NCBI GenBank assembly: GCA_006228005.1
Contig: VDHG01000017.1
Coordinates: 1 to 64,000 of the forward strand
Reading direction: 5' to 3'
DNA: 64,000 bases
Origin: Testudinibacter crocodili
Lineage (GTDB): Bacteria; Pseudomonadota; Gammaproteobacteria; Enterobacterales; Pasteurellaceae
Shown: piece by piece, positions 52,591 to 61,572 of the stretch
How positions within the stretch are numbered: position 1 is the first letter of the stretch
Layout of the letters: every line of letters begins with the position of its first letter
The notes under the pieces: model-generated
The model's input: only the letters and a program-made list of their open reading frames with translations
What the model was told of the DNA's origin: nothing
The model's database searches: none
Position numbers and translations under genes: made by a program

Positions 52591-52770
52591 TTACAGATTA
52601 CCTTAGGTTGTTAATAAAAAATTTTCTGCGTTTGTTATTTCATCTAGTAGTTTAGAGCATTAACTATATCGTGCTGTTATTAATTAAAGTGCGGTTTAAA
52701 ACCTTGTACGCTACGGCGTGTTGCCGGTTCCCTTATGAACTGCCTGAGTGGGTATGAAATTTGTAGGGAA
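52591..52770 (-). promoter_or_regulatory. upstream region of the NCS2 permease
   Basis: No gene is seen. AT-rich leader with TAAGGTAATC before the start codon as Shine-Dalgarno and a USS (AAAGTGCGGT, 52686-52695). No purine operator was recognised. Confidence 0.4.
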
Positions 52771-53004
52771 ATTTTTTTGTTTGAGCGTAGCGAGTCTGCC
52801 CGCAATGCGGGCGAATTAAAAATTTTCCGTCAAGCAAATTCATACTGAGCGAAGAACAGCAGTTCAATAGGGTGTGTTTATTCGCTTCGCTCACCCTTCG
52901 GGCTGTTGCCAAAGGCAACATGCAAACGCAATCGTTTGTCTTTTGCCAACTTTCTTTGCACAAGCAAAGAAAGTTGGGTGTCATTGGGCGAAACAGCGAT
53001 AGTT
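52771..53004. repeat. hairpin-rich dispersed intergenic repeat, copy 2
   Basis: Direct copy of 51031-51257. The main hairpin is CCAACTTTCTTTGC-ACAA-GCAAAGAAAGTTGG (52946-52977); compared with copy 1, both arms changed together so pairing is kept. Includes TTCGCTTCGCTCACCCTTCG and GTTGCCAAAGGCAAC identical to copy 1. Confidence 0.85.
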
Positions 53005-53107
53005 AAACGTCAAATAATCGATAAAAGACCAAGCAAGATCACTATCGGCGAAAATAGATAAAAAAATACCAACTGTAAAAACAATTGGTATTCAATGTGC
53101 GGTCTGA

Positions 53108-54049
53108 TTATTCGTCGATATAGCCCAAACTACGCAGCGCACGTTCGTCATCTGCCCAGCCGGATTTGACTTTCACCCACAGCTCCAAATGGACTTTATT
53201 ATCAAATAGCTTTTCCATATCGGCACGGGCTTCGATACCAATCGTTTTGATCTTCTGCCCCTGATGGCCGATGACCATTTTCTTCTGCCCTTCACGCTCC
53301 ACCAAAATCAAACCATTGATCTCATAAGTGCCACGCTCGTTAGTTTTAAACTGTTCGATTTCCACCGTCACCGAATATGGCAACTCTTCGCCCATAAAGC
53401 GCATCAATTTCTCACGAATAATTTCAGATGCCATAAACCGCTCAGAACGATCGGTAATGTGATCTTCTGGAAAGTGATGAAGTCCTGGACGTAGTGATTG
53501 CTGTACAATTTTTTTCAGCTGGTGCACATTGTTGCCACGTTGTGCTGAAATAGGTACTGTCGCCTTAAAATGAAAGCGTTGGTTTAACTGAGTAATAAAC
53601 GGCAGCATTTCGTCTTTATTTTTTACATTATCAATTTTATTGATCACCAGAATTACCGGCGCTTTGGCGGCTCGTAACTTGGTCAGCACCATCTCATCGT
53701 CGTCGGTCCAGTGGGTACCGTCTACCACAAAGAAAATCAGATCGACATCACCGATCGTACTGCTGGCAGCTTTGTTCATCAAACGGTTGATGGCACGTTT
53801 TTCCTCAATGTGCAGCCCCGGAGTATCGACATAAATAGCTTGATAAGCGCCTTCGGTATCAATGCCGACAATGCGGTGACGGGTGGTTTGCGCTTTGCGT
53901 GAGGTGATCGAGATTTTTTGTCCTAATAATTTATTCAACAGGGTCGATTTGCCGACATTTGGGCGACCGACAATTGCAATAAAGCCGCAATAGGTTTGCT
54001 GGTTTTCATCGGTTGTTTCTGTGGTTGTCTCTGTGGTTAGCTCGCTCAT
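53108..54049 (-). CDS. era: GTPase Era
   Basis: 313 residues. Ras-like GTPase that binds the 3' end of 16S rRNA during 30S assembly. G-motifs are [16 protein letters not shown] (G1), DTPGLH (G3) and [11 protein letters not shown] (G4). The C-terminal KH domain contains [20 protein letters not shown]. The N-terminus has a short Thr/Glu-rich extension ([16 protein letters not shown]). Follows rnc by 8 nt in the usual lepA-lepB-rnc-era order. Confidence 0.97.
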   Translation of the reverse strand: MSELTTETTTETTDENQQTYCGFIAIVGRPNVGKSTLLNKLLGQKISITSRKAQTTRHRIVGIDTEGAYQAIYVDTPGLHIEEKRAINRLMNKAASSTIGDVDLIFFVVDGTHWTDDDEMVLTKLRAAKAPVILVINKIDNVKNKDEMLPFITQLNQRFHFKATVPISAQRGNNVHQLKKIVQQSLRPGLHHFPEDHITDRSERFMASEIIREKLMRFMGEELPYSVTVEIEQFKTNERGTYEINGLILVEREGQKKMVIGHQGQKIKTIGIEARADMEKLFDNKVHLELWVKVKSGWADDERALRSLGYIDE

Positions 54050-54057
54050 AAAGTTGC

Positions 54058-54735
54058 CTATTGGGTTAAATTAAGTTGTTTCAGAATCGCTTCGGCGGCA
54101 GATTGTTCAGCCTTGCGGCGACTTTGACCCTGTCCGACCACGACTTTATCGAGGCTGCTGACCCGACATTCGACTTTAAACAGTTGTTTGTGTGCTTCGC
54201 CTTGAATATCAATCACTTCATATTCCGGCAGCGGTTGACGGTTGCCTTGCAGATACTCCTGCAACCGGGTTTTTGGGTCTTTTTGATTGTCGCCGGGTTT
54301 GATCTCTTTCAAGAACGTTTTATACCAGTCACGCACCACCGGCATAATGTTTTCTAAGCCGCGATCCAGATACATCGCGCCGATAATCGCTTCCACGCCA
54401 TCGGACAAAATCGAATCACGGCGGTAGCCACCGCTCTTTAATTCGCCTTGCCCTAAGCGCAGGTAATCGCCCAGCTCGAATTCCCGAGCCAAAATCGCCA
54501 GTGTTTTTTCGCGCACCAGCGTGGCGCGCATCCGGCTGAGATCACCTTCATCGACTTTTTCAAACTGTTTAAACAGCGCTTCGCCGATAATAAAATTCAG
54601 AATTGAATCGCCCAAAAATTCTAACCGTTCATTGTGACGACTGTCGGCGCTGCGATGGGTCAGCGCCTGTTTCAATAAATCGATTTTTTGAAATTGATAA
54701 CCGATTTTACGTTGTAATCTATCGAGATCTTGCAT
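54058..54735 (-). CDS. rnc: ribonuclease III
   Basis: 225 residues from ATG 54735, which aligns with family starts ([20 protein letters not shown]). Cleaves double-stranded RNA, including rRNA precursors. The catalytic signature is [20 protein letters not shown]; the dsRNA-binding domain is [20 protein letters not shown] to [15 protein letters not shown]. An earlier in-frame start inside lepB is unlikely. Confidence 0.97.
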   Translation of the reverse strand: MQDLDRLQRKIGYQFQKIDLLKQALTHRSADSRHNERLEFLGDSILNFIIGEALFKQFEKVDEGDLSRMRATLVREKTLAILAREFELGDYLRLGQGELKSGGYRRDSILSDGVEAIIGAMYLDRGLENIMPVVRDWYKTFLKEIKPGDNQKDPKTRLQEYLQGNRQPLPEYEVIDIQGEAHKQLFKVECRVSSLDKVVVGQGQSRRKAEQSAAEAILKQLNLTQ

Positions 54736-54743
54736 AGTTTTCC

Positions 54744-55718
54744 CTAAGGAATCTGGCTGAACAGGCGTTCGGTGCGGATGCCTGTTGGCCACTCATTGGC
54801 TTTTTTATCGAGGCTCAACCAGATCCAACTGGCTTTGCCGACGAGTGCTTTTTCCGGCACAAAGCCCCAGAAACGGCTATCATCACTGTTGTCACGATTG
54901 TCGCCCATCATAAAATATTCGCCTTCCGGCACCGTCCATTCGCCAGGCGGATTGCCTTGTTGTTTGTAATAAGCGGCATCATAATAGAAACGTACAGGAT
55001 TGAGTAGAATTTGGTGCGTTACCGCCCCTTTTTCGCTCATCTCGATTTGTGCATTGCCGTGATAGAAAAAGTCTGGATTGGCTTTGGCATCGCTGTATTG
55101 GTAAGTTTCCGGCGCACAAACGGCAGAACCGCACTTTGCCGGAGTCACGGTCAGCGTACCGTTGGCTTGATCATATTTGATATGATCGCCGGGCAGCCCG
55201 ACGACACGTTTGATGTAATCAACGGTTGGTTGCGGCGGGGCTTTAAACACCACGACATCGCCCCGTTTCGGTTCACCGACGGGAATCAAGGTGTTTTGGA
55301 AAATCGGATCTTTTATACCGTAAGCGTATTTTTCCACAATCACGAAATCACCGATGCGCAAACTCGGTTCCATCGAGCCAGACGGAATTTGGAACGGTTC
55401 AAACAGAAAAGAGCGCACCAACAACACAATCGCCAGCACCGGAAATAAGGAGGCGATAAATTCGCTGCCTTCCGAAATCGGCTCGACTTGCGCCCGTTCT
55501 TCTTCGCTTAAGCTTTTGCCGCTGCGTTGCTCCAGCCGTGCGATTTGGCGTTGGCGTTTCGGTTCGGCAGAAAAACGGTTATAGCACCACGTTGCCCCGG
55601 CGATCAGAGTGAAGATAATCAATAGAATTGAAAAGGTATTTGGCAGTGCTAAATTGTCCAATACTTTCCATAAAATATAACCGCTGACTAACAGAATCGG
55701 CAGAAAAAATTTTGACAT
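54744..55718 (-). CDS. lepB: signal peptidase I
   Basis: 324 residues, two N-terminal membrane helices ([20 protein letters not shown] and about 25-45) before a periplasmic serine/lysine protease domain. The nucleophile is in [20 protein letters not shown], the general base Lys in [14 protein letters not shown], and box E is [20 protein letters not shown]. Removes signal peptides from exported proteins. 9 nt after lepA and 8 nt before rnc. Confidence 0.97.
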   Translation of the reverse strand: MSKFFLPILLVSGYILWKVLDNLALPNTFSILLIIFTLIAGATWCYNRFSAEPKRQRQIARLEQRSGKSLSEEERAQVEPISEGSEFIASLFPVLAIVLLVRSFLFEPFQIPSGSMEPSLRIGDFVIVEKYAYGIKDPIFQNTLIPVGEPKRGDVVVFKAPPQPTVDYIKRVVGLPGDHIKYDQANGTLTVTPAKCGSAVCAPETYQYSDAKANPDFFYHGNAQIEMSEKGAVTHQILLNPVRFYYDAAYYKQQGNPPGEWTVPEGEYFMMGDNRDNSDDSRFWGFVPEKALVGKASWIWLSLDKKANEWPTGIRTERLFSQIP

Positions 55719-55727
55719 TCGCTTTCC

Positions 55728-57524
55728 TTATTTGTCTTTGCCAACATGTAAAATCGCTAAAAACGCCTCTTGCGGCACTTCGACGTTACCCAATGACTTC
55801 ATGCGTTTTTTACCCTCTTTTTGTTTCTGCAACAGCTTTTTCTTACGGCTGACATCGCCGCCGTAGCATTTTGCCAACACGTTTTTACGCAACTGTTTCA
55901 CCGTGGAACGGGCAATGATATGGTTACCGATAGCGGCTTGAATCGCAATATCGAATTGCTGGCGTGGAATCAATTCTTTCATTTTTTCCACCAATTCACG
56001 CCCGCGATACGGTGCGTTATCTTTGTGTACGATCAGTGCCAACGCATCGACCCGCTCGCTGTTGATCATAATATCCACTCGCACCATGTTTGCCGCTTGG
56101 AAACGTTTGAAACTGTAATCCAACGAGGCGTAACCGCGCGAGGTTGATTTCAGGCGATCGAAGAAATCCAGTACCACTTCGCCCAGCGGAATTTCATAGG
56201 TCAGCGCCACTTGGTTGCCGTGATAGACCATATTGGTTTGCACGCCGCGTTTTTCGATACACAGTGTAATCACGTTGCCCAGATATTGTTGTGGCAACAG
56301 CATATTACATTCGGCAATCGGCTCGCGGATTTCGGCGATATTGTTCAGCGGCGGCAATTTTGCCGGGCTGTCGATATGTTCAACTGTGCCATCATTCAAT
56401 TCGACTTCATACACTACTGTCGGTGCGGTGGTGATCAAATCCAGATCATATTCCCGTTCCAACCGCTCTTGGATAATCTCCATATGCAACAAGCCCAAGA
56501 AGCCGCAGCGGAAGCCGAAGCCAAGTGCGGTTGAGTTTTCCGGCTCGTAGAACAATGAGGCGTCATTCAGGCTCAGTTTGCCCAAAGCGTCACGGAACGC
56601 TTCGTAATCGTCGGAACTGATCGGGAATAAACCAGCGTACACTTGCGGTTTGACTTTTTTGAAACCGGGCAGCGGTTTGTCCGCTGATTTATGTTGTAAG
56701 GTTAGCGTATCGCCGACCGGCGCGCCCAAAATATCTTTGATGCCGCACACGATCCAACCTACCTCACCGCACTTTAACTCGCTGGTATCGACCTGTTTCG
56801 GGGTGAAAATCCCCAAACGATCGACGCCATAAGAGATGCCGGTGCTCATCACTTTGATTTTATCGTTTTTCTTCAGCATCCCGTTTTTGATTCGCACCAG
56901 TGATACCACGCCCAAATAGTTGTCGAACCACGAATCGATAATCAGGGCTTGCAGCGGCGCTTGCGGATCCCCTTCTGGCGGCGGAATCTGTTTGACGATC
57001 ACTTCCAGCACATCTTCAATACCTTCACCGGTTTTTGCCGAGCAGCGCACCGCATCGGCGGCTTCGATGCCGACGATGTCTTCAATCTCTTCCGCGACTC
57101 GTTCCGGATCGGCCGCCGGCAGGTCGATTTTATTCAGAATCGGCACCACATTAAGATCCATATCCAGTGCGGTATAGCAGTTTGCCAGGGTTTGCGCTTC
57201 CACGCCTTGCCCGGCATCGACCACCAATAACGCCCCTTCGCAAGCTGCTAGCGAGCGTGACACTTCATAGGAAAAGTCCACATGTCCCGGAGTGTCGATA
57301 AAGTTCAGTTGATAGGTTTCACCGTCTTTGGCTTGATAATTCAGGGTGACACTTTGCGCTTTAATCGTGATCCCACGTTCACGTTCCAGATCCATTGAAT
57401 CCAGAACCTGTTCCGCCATTTCACGATCACTTAAGCCGCCGCAGGTTTGAATCAAGCGGTCGGACAGCGTGGATTTGCCGTGGTCGATATGGGCGATAAT
57501 GGAAAAGTTACGAATATTTTTCAT
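55728..57524 (-). CDS. lepA: elongation factor 4 (LepA)
   Basis: 598 residues. Translational GTPase that back-translocates or remodels ribosomes. [20 protein letters not shown] (P-loop), [30 protein letters not shown] and [13 protein letters not shown] are the G-motifs. The C-terminal EF4-specific domain ends [19 protein letters not shown]. First gene of lepA-lepB-rnc-era. Confidence 0.98.
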   Translation of the reverse strand: MKNIRNFSIIAHIDHGKSTLSDRLIQTCGGLSDREMAEQVLDSMDLERERGITIKAQSVTLNYQAKDGETYQLNFIDTPGHVDFSYEVSRSLAACEGALLVVDAGQGVEAQTLANCYTALDMDLNVVPILNKIDLPAADPERVAEEIEDIVGIEAADAVRCSAKTGEGIEDVLEVIVKQIPPPEGDPQAPLQALIIDSWFDNYLGVVSLVRIKNGMLKKNDKIKVMSTGISYGVDRLGIFTPKQVDTSELKCGEVGWIVCGIKDILGAPVGDTLTLQHKSADKPLPGFKKVKPQVYAGLFPISSDDYEAFRDALGKLSLNDASLFYEPENSTALGFGFRCGFLGLLHMEIIQERLEREYDLDLITTAPTVVYEVELNDGTVEHIDSPAKLPPLNNIAEIREPIAECNMLLPQQYLGNVITLCIEKRGVQTNMVYHGNQVALTYEIPLGEVVLDFFDRLKSTSRGYASLDYSFKRFQAANMVRVDIMINSERVDALALIVHKDNAPYRGRELVEKMKELIPRQQFDIAIQAAIGNHIIARSTVKQLRKNVLAKCYGGDVSRKKKLLQKQKEGKKRMKSLGNVEVPQEAFLAILHVGKDK

Positions 57525-57682
57525 CTAAAAAGGGTTCTCTATGCCAATTTTTATTCACAAATTAATTGACGGATTGTACCTGAATATTGGCTTGGGTGCT
57601 ATAGGCGTTGATGCTATAGCAGTGCTATTATGTAAGTCGGATTATTCGCGGTATACACGATTTAGAAATAAGGAGAGCAAAA

Positions 57683-58330
57683 GTGAAATTATTTATTTAT
57701 CAACACTGTCCGTTTTGTGTCAAAGCGGCGATGATTTTCGGTTTGAAAAACATCGCGGTGGAAAAAGTGGTACTGCTGGAAGACGATATTGCAACGCCAA
57801 CGCAGATGGTCGGGCGCAAAGTGGTGCCGATTTTGCAAAAAGCCGACGGCAGTTTTATGCCGGAAAGCATGGATATTGTGCGCTATATCGATCAACTGGA
57901 CGGTAAACCGCACTTGAGCAGTGCCAGCAATCCAGCGATTGCCGAGTGGTTAGATACAGTGAAAAATTTGGTCTCAGCGTTGATTATCCCGCGTTTCACC
58001 CAAGCCCCGTTTGCTGAAATTGCAACGGAATCGGCGAGAGAACGCTATATCCAGCGTATGACCAATTGGGTTGGTGATCTTGATCAATTGCTTGTCGACA
58101 CACCGTTGTATTTACAGCAACTGCAACCGCACTTGGCACAACTGGCAACCCTGATTCAAAGCGAAAGTGCGGTCAACGGCACGCTGTCGGAAGATGATAT
58201 TCACCTGTTCCCAACCTTGCGTTCATTAACCATTGTTAAGGATTTGGTGTTGCCGGAAAAAGTGCGGGCTTATGTTGAAGCGATGGCGCAGCGGAGCAAG
58301 GTTGAATTGCTTTATGCGATAGCAATTTAG
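57683..58330 (+). CDS. grxB: glutaredoxin 2
   Basis: 215 residues, GST-like glutaredoxin. The thioredoxin-fold N-terminus has the active site YQHCPFCVKAAMIFGLKNI (CPFC) and VGRKVVPILQKADGSFMPES with the cis-Pro. The C-terminal helical domain is that of E. coli Grx2. Reduces disulfides with glutathione. Divergent from lepA; three USS copies are inside or next to the gene (57906, 58127 and 58340 areas). Confidence 0.93.
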   Translation: MKLFIYQHCPFCVKAAMIFGLKNIAVEKVVLLEDDIATPTQMVGRKVVPILQKADGSFMPESMDIVRYIDQLDGKPHLSSASNPAIAEWLDTVKNLVSALIIPRFTQAPFAEIATESARERYIQRMTNWVGDLDQLLVDTPLYLQQLQPHLAQLATLIQSESAVNGTLSEDDIHLFPTLRSLTIVKDLVLPEKVRAYVEAMAQRSKVELLYAIAI

Positions 58331-58371
58331 TTTGGCAACTCAAAGTGCGGTTTGAAAATATCTAAACCTCG

Positions 58372-59367
58372 CTATTCAATCCAATAGCCTTTTACCCGAT
58401 TTTGGCGGGCATCAAGTTTGCGTTGTGTACGCAGATATTGGCGAATGATTTTAGCGGCGTGGTGCTCAAATGCTCCCCAAACCGAATCAATTTGTGGAAT
58501 AGTTTCTAAAATTTGGAGCAGGTTATCGGCACAGTTTGAGTAATGAAGATGATGAATTTGGCTATTTTCGGGGAGCTGACTATTATTTAGGTAGTCTTGG
58601 TCTTCGATTTGATGGGTAATGCTAATTACTGTTGGCGGTAGCGGATTTTTCCAATTTTCGAGTAACCAAGCTACGGTTGGCAGTGAGGTTTCATCGGCAA
58701 TTAACACGGTGTTACCCTGTTCTAAATGATCTGTTTTTTCGTTGTAGTCTCCCGCGCTGTGAATAATATCACCTTGTTGTAAGTTCCGTGACCAAACGCT
58801 GCCGGGCGTATTGCCGTGTAAAAAAACATCGACAAACGCAATGTCATTGAAGGCTACTGTTGCACTGCTTTTTTTGGCTTGGCGTAGGGTGTAATAACGC
58901 CGTTGTTCATTTATTTTTAATTCTGCCATATCCGGTATATGGTCAAATGTGGTTAAGCTAAAGTTCCAAGCGTAACCGGGTTTATCAATAGGGAGAGGTT
59001 GAGAGCTTTTTAGGGTAAGCCGACATATATTTTTGGTTATCATTTGGTTGTGCAGCACGTCAAAAAACTGGTGTTTAGCTTGTGATTGGCTGTCAGAAGA
59101 GCGTTCGATTGCTGTCATAGCGAGATGTCGGACTTTATGGTGAATTTCACCGGTAGCTAAAAACGGAATAAGATCCGTTTTCTGTTGATCACCGTATTGA
59201 ATCGTTAATAACATTCCCTCTTCAAAAAGATCAATAAAATTAACAGTCTCAGTTTCAGAATTTAAATATACCCGGCTGATAGCAAGCAGTTCTCGATAGT
59301 GATCTTCGGTGACGTGTTCGATGATATCAATTTTTTGAATTTGGTCAGCTAAAGGGGTTCTTTTCAT
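58372..59367 (-). CDS. siderophore-interacting protein (ferric-siderophore reductase, SIP family)
   Basis: 331 residues. FAD-binding ferredoxin-reductase-like protein that reduces iron(III) in imported siderophores in the cytoplasm. Motifs are INEQRRYYTLRQAKKSSATV (flavin RxYT), VFLHGNTPGSVWSRNLQQGD, VLIADETSLPTVAWLLEN (NAD(P)H site) and VWGAFEHHAAKIIRQYLR with GYWIE ending. An N-terminal region of about 100 residues is longer than in ViuB-type members. Overlaps the MFS gene by 4 nt (ATGA). Confidence 0.87.
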   Translation of the reverse strand: MKRTPLADQIQKIDIIEHVTEDHYRELLAISRVYLNSETETVNFIDLFEEGMLLTIQYGDQQKTDLIPFLATGEIHHKVRHLAMTAIERSSDSQSQAKHQFFDVLHNQMITKNICRLTLKSSQPLPIDKPGYAWNFSLTTFDHIPDMAELKINEQRRYYTLRQAKKSSATVAFNDIAFVDVFLHGNTPGSVWSRNLQQGDIIHSAGDYNEKTDHLEQGNTVLIADETSLPTVAWLLENWKNPLPPTVISITHQIEDQDYLNNSQLPENSQIHHLHYSNCADNLLQILETIPQIDSVWGAFEHHAAKIIRQYLRTQRKLDARQNRVKGYWIE

Positions 59368-60554
59368 GCGGTAATCCTTGTAATAATTAACGGCATAGTC
59401 ATCAAGGTGATTAATGCGGCGCCGATTGAAAGTAAAACAGTTGCTGAGTATCCAAAATAGTCAGCAGTAGCAAGGCTAAGTGTTGATGCTAAAATAGAGA
59501 ACAGCATCGCGACAGCAATTTGCACGGTGTAAGCAATTGTTGGGGTTGTACTTTTAGCTGCCAAATCCATCATTATTGCGCTATTTAGGGTGAACATCGG
59601 GGCAAAACTGAGATAGCAGGCAGTAACCGCGAGATAAGCCCAAAGTGTATCGGTCTTTCCGAAAGAGAGAGGTAACAATGCGATAAGGCTGATAAGCTGA
59701 AGTGCGGTAAAGATACGGACAGTCTTTTTACGGCAGAATTTTTTGCTGAGTGGTACAACACTGATGACAGCAACTAAACCGATGAGAACACCGTAATTCA
59801 TCATCATACCTATCTCTGTCATTGACCAACCGCCGTCGACCAAGGTGGGGGATAATATGCTGAATCCGCCGGAAAAGGCAATGGCGTAAATAAACAGCAT
59901 TCCAAGCCAAGTGAGTTTTCCGTGCCAAAATCGAAAAAGCTCAAACCAGCCTTGCCTCAACGGTAAGGTTTGAATTTTTGTTTTAGTCGGTTCTTGGAAG
60001 CGAATGAGAAAAAATAATGGGATACAGGAGATAAGGGATAAAATAAGGATTGAACCTTGCCATTCTAAGTGTGGATACAGTATGACCAATCCACCGCCAA
60101 CGAGATTGCCTAACATACCGCTACCGATTTGAATGCTATTGATGGTGGTGCGCTCAGTTTGTGAAAAGGCTGAACAGACCAAACCGTCAAGTGCCAAGTC
60201 TTGAAAACCTATAATTGCAGCAAAAATCAATAATACCAAGAATAAGGTATAAATTTGGGTAATGGGATTAATGATGGTTATTGTCAGTAGGCAAAATATC
60301 ATTAGGCATTGAACCGGGATTAACCAATTTTTAAAATGCCCACGTGCCGAGCGTCCAAAACGTTCAACAACGGGTGACCATAAAAAACGCAGTGAAAAAG
60401 GTAATACGATAAGTGGCATTAAACTTAAGGCATCAAGAGAGGCACCATGTTGGCGTAATAAAACAATCAAGGTCACCGACATAAAACTGAAGCCGATGTG
60501 TTGGCTGATATAGGTTGTGCCGAAAAGTAGCCAAACAAATAGAGATTTCTGCAT
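59364..60554 (-). CDS. MFS permease, probable RhtX/FptX-type siderophore importer
   Basis: 396 residues from ATG 60554, one base after the stop of the AraC gene. Twelve membrane helices; FVWLLFGTTYISQHIGFSFM begins the first and QDLALDGLVCSAFSQTERTT holds the mid-cytoplasmic motif. From its neighbours (TonB receptor, AraC regulator, SIP) it most likely carries iron-siderophore complexes across the inner membrane, as single-subunit permeases RhtX and FptX do; sequence alone does not exclude export. Confidence 0.78.
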   Translation of the reverse strand: MQKSLFVWLLFGTTYISQHIGFSFMSVTLIVLLRQHGASLDALSLMPLIVLPFSLRFLWSPVVERFGRSARGHFKNWLIPVQCLMIFCLLTITIINPITQIYTLFLVLLIFAAIIGFQDLALDGLVCSAFSQTERTTINSIQIGSGMLGNLVGGGLVILYPHLEWQGSILILSLISCIPLFFLIRFQEPTKTKIQTLPLRQGWFELFRFWHGKLTWLGMLFIYAIAFSGGFSILSPTLVDGGWSMTEIGMMMNYGVLIGLVAVISVVPLSKKFCRKKTVRIFTALQLISLIALLPLSFGKTDTLWAYLAVTACYLSFAPMFTLNSAIMMDLAAKSTTPTIAYTVQIAVAMLFSILASTLSLATADYFGYSATVLLSIGAALITLMTMPLIITRITA

Positions 60555-60555
60555 A

Positions 60556-61431
60556 TTATTTAATTTTGCTCGGGTAAATCCCGAATTGGTTATAAAATTG
60601 TCGGCTAAAACATTCAATTTTTCGATAGCCTGCCAGTTGTGCCGCTTCACTGACTAATGCTCCGCCTAAAAGAGCGTGTTTGGCGCGTTGCATTTTAATT
60701 TGGCGTAGATAGTTCATAATCGTGGTGTTGTAATGCGCTTTAAATTCACGTTGCAAGGTTGTAGTGTTGCTACAACAGTGTTGGGCGATTTGTTTCATAT
60801 TCCAATCTATTGTTTGTTCGTTGTGTAATAAACTGAGTAAGCGCTCCAAGCGTTTGGAGGCTATTTTTTTCTGCTGTTGACCGTTTATTTGCGGCGGAAA
60901 AAGTGTCTGCATCACTTCCAACAGCAAAGTCGTACATAAATTATTTTGAATCGGTGTTTGCCACTGTGTCGGGTGATCTTCACTGTGCATTAGTTGACGA
61001 ATCAGTAATTCTATACTGCTGGTTATTTTGAATTGATGTGGTGCTGCCCGTTGTTCTAAGTGGAAAAATAGGGATTCATCAATACCGATATTGTCAATCC
61101 ATTCTGGTTCAAAAAACAGGACAAGCTCTTTTTGTCGATAGCCGGCGTAGAATGATTTATTACCTTGTATTTCACAGCCTAAATTAGGCAATATCACTCC
61201 CTCTCCGCGGTTAAGGGTAATTGTTCGATCCGCATAATTGAGATGTGTTTGTCCTTCAAGGGTAAAAATCAAGCGTAAACTGGGGTGAAACAAAATCTGT
61301 TCACTGAATCGTTTTGGTTGACATTGCAGCTGAGCAAGTTTCCATGCGAGACCATTATCAAATTCTCGATAATTCATAATACCCAATAATTCTGGCGAGG
61401 GATCGATATGCTGGTAAAATTTTGCTTTCAT
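60556..61431 (-). CDS. AraC-family regulator of the siderophore locus (PchR-like)
   Basis: 291 residues. C-terminal AraC domain: IDWNMKQIAQHCCSNTTTLQ, then REFKAHYNTTIMNYLRQIKM and LVSEAAQLAGYRKIECFSRQFYNQFGIYPSKIK. The N-terminal half (EQILFHPSLRLIFTLEGQTH, LNRGEGVILPNLGC) resembles PchR/YbtA-type sensors that bind the ferric siderophore. Divergent from the receptor gene and immediately upstream of the MFS gene, it should activate both when its siderophore is present. Confidence 0.85.
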   Translation of the reverse strand: MKAKFYQHIDPSPELLGIMNYREFDNGLAWKLAQLQCQPKRFSEQILFHPSLRLIFTLEGQTHLNYADRTITLNRGEGVILPNLGCEIQGNKSFYAGYRQKELVLFFEPEWIDNIGIDESLFFHLEQRAAPHQFKITSSIELLIRQLMHSEDHPTQWQTPIQNNLCTTLLLEVMQTLFPPQINGQQQKKIASKRLERLLSLLHNEQTIDWNMKQIAQHCCSNTTTLQREFKAHYNTTIMNYLRQIKMQRAKHALLGGALVSEAAQLAGYRKIECFSRQFYNQFGIYPSKIK

Positions 61432-61572
61432 AATGGTTTTATTTGCTGGTAAGGGGGATAAAGTTACCTATTTGGTGTGTTATCCAGTAAGAACTTAGCT
61501 TAGAATATTTTTGATTTTATACGAATAGTTCTCTTTTTCAAAAAATAAATGATTCTTATCTGAGGTTATCTA
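61432..61572. promoter_or_regulatory. divergent promoter region with possible Fur box
   Basis: ATAAATGATTCTTATCT (61546-61562) resembles the Fur consensus (GATAATGATAATCATTATC) only in part (about 11 of 19), just before the receptor start. The region also contains GTTACC...GGTGTG near 61465 that may bind the AraC regulator. Iron control is expected from context. Confidence 0.4.
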
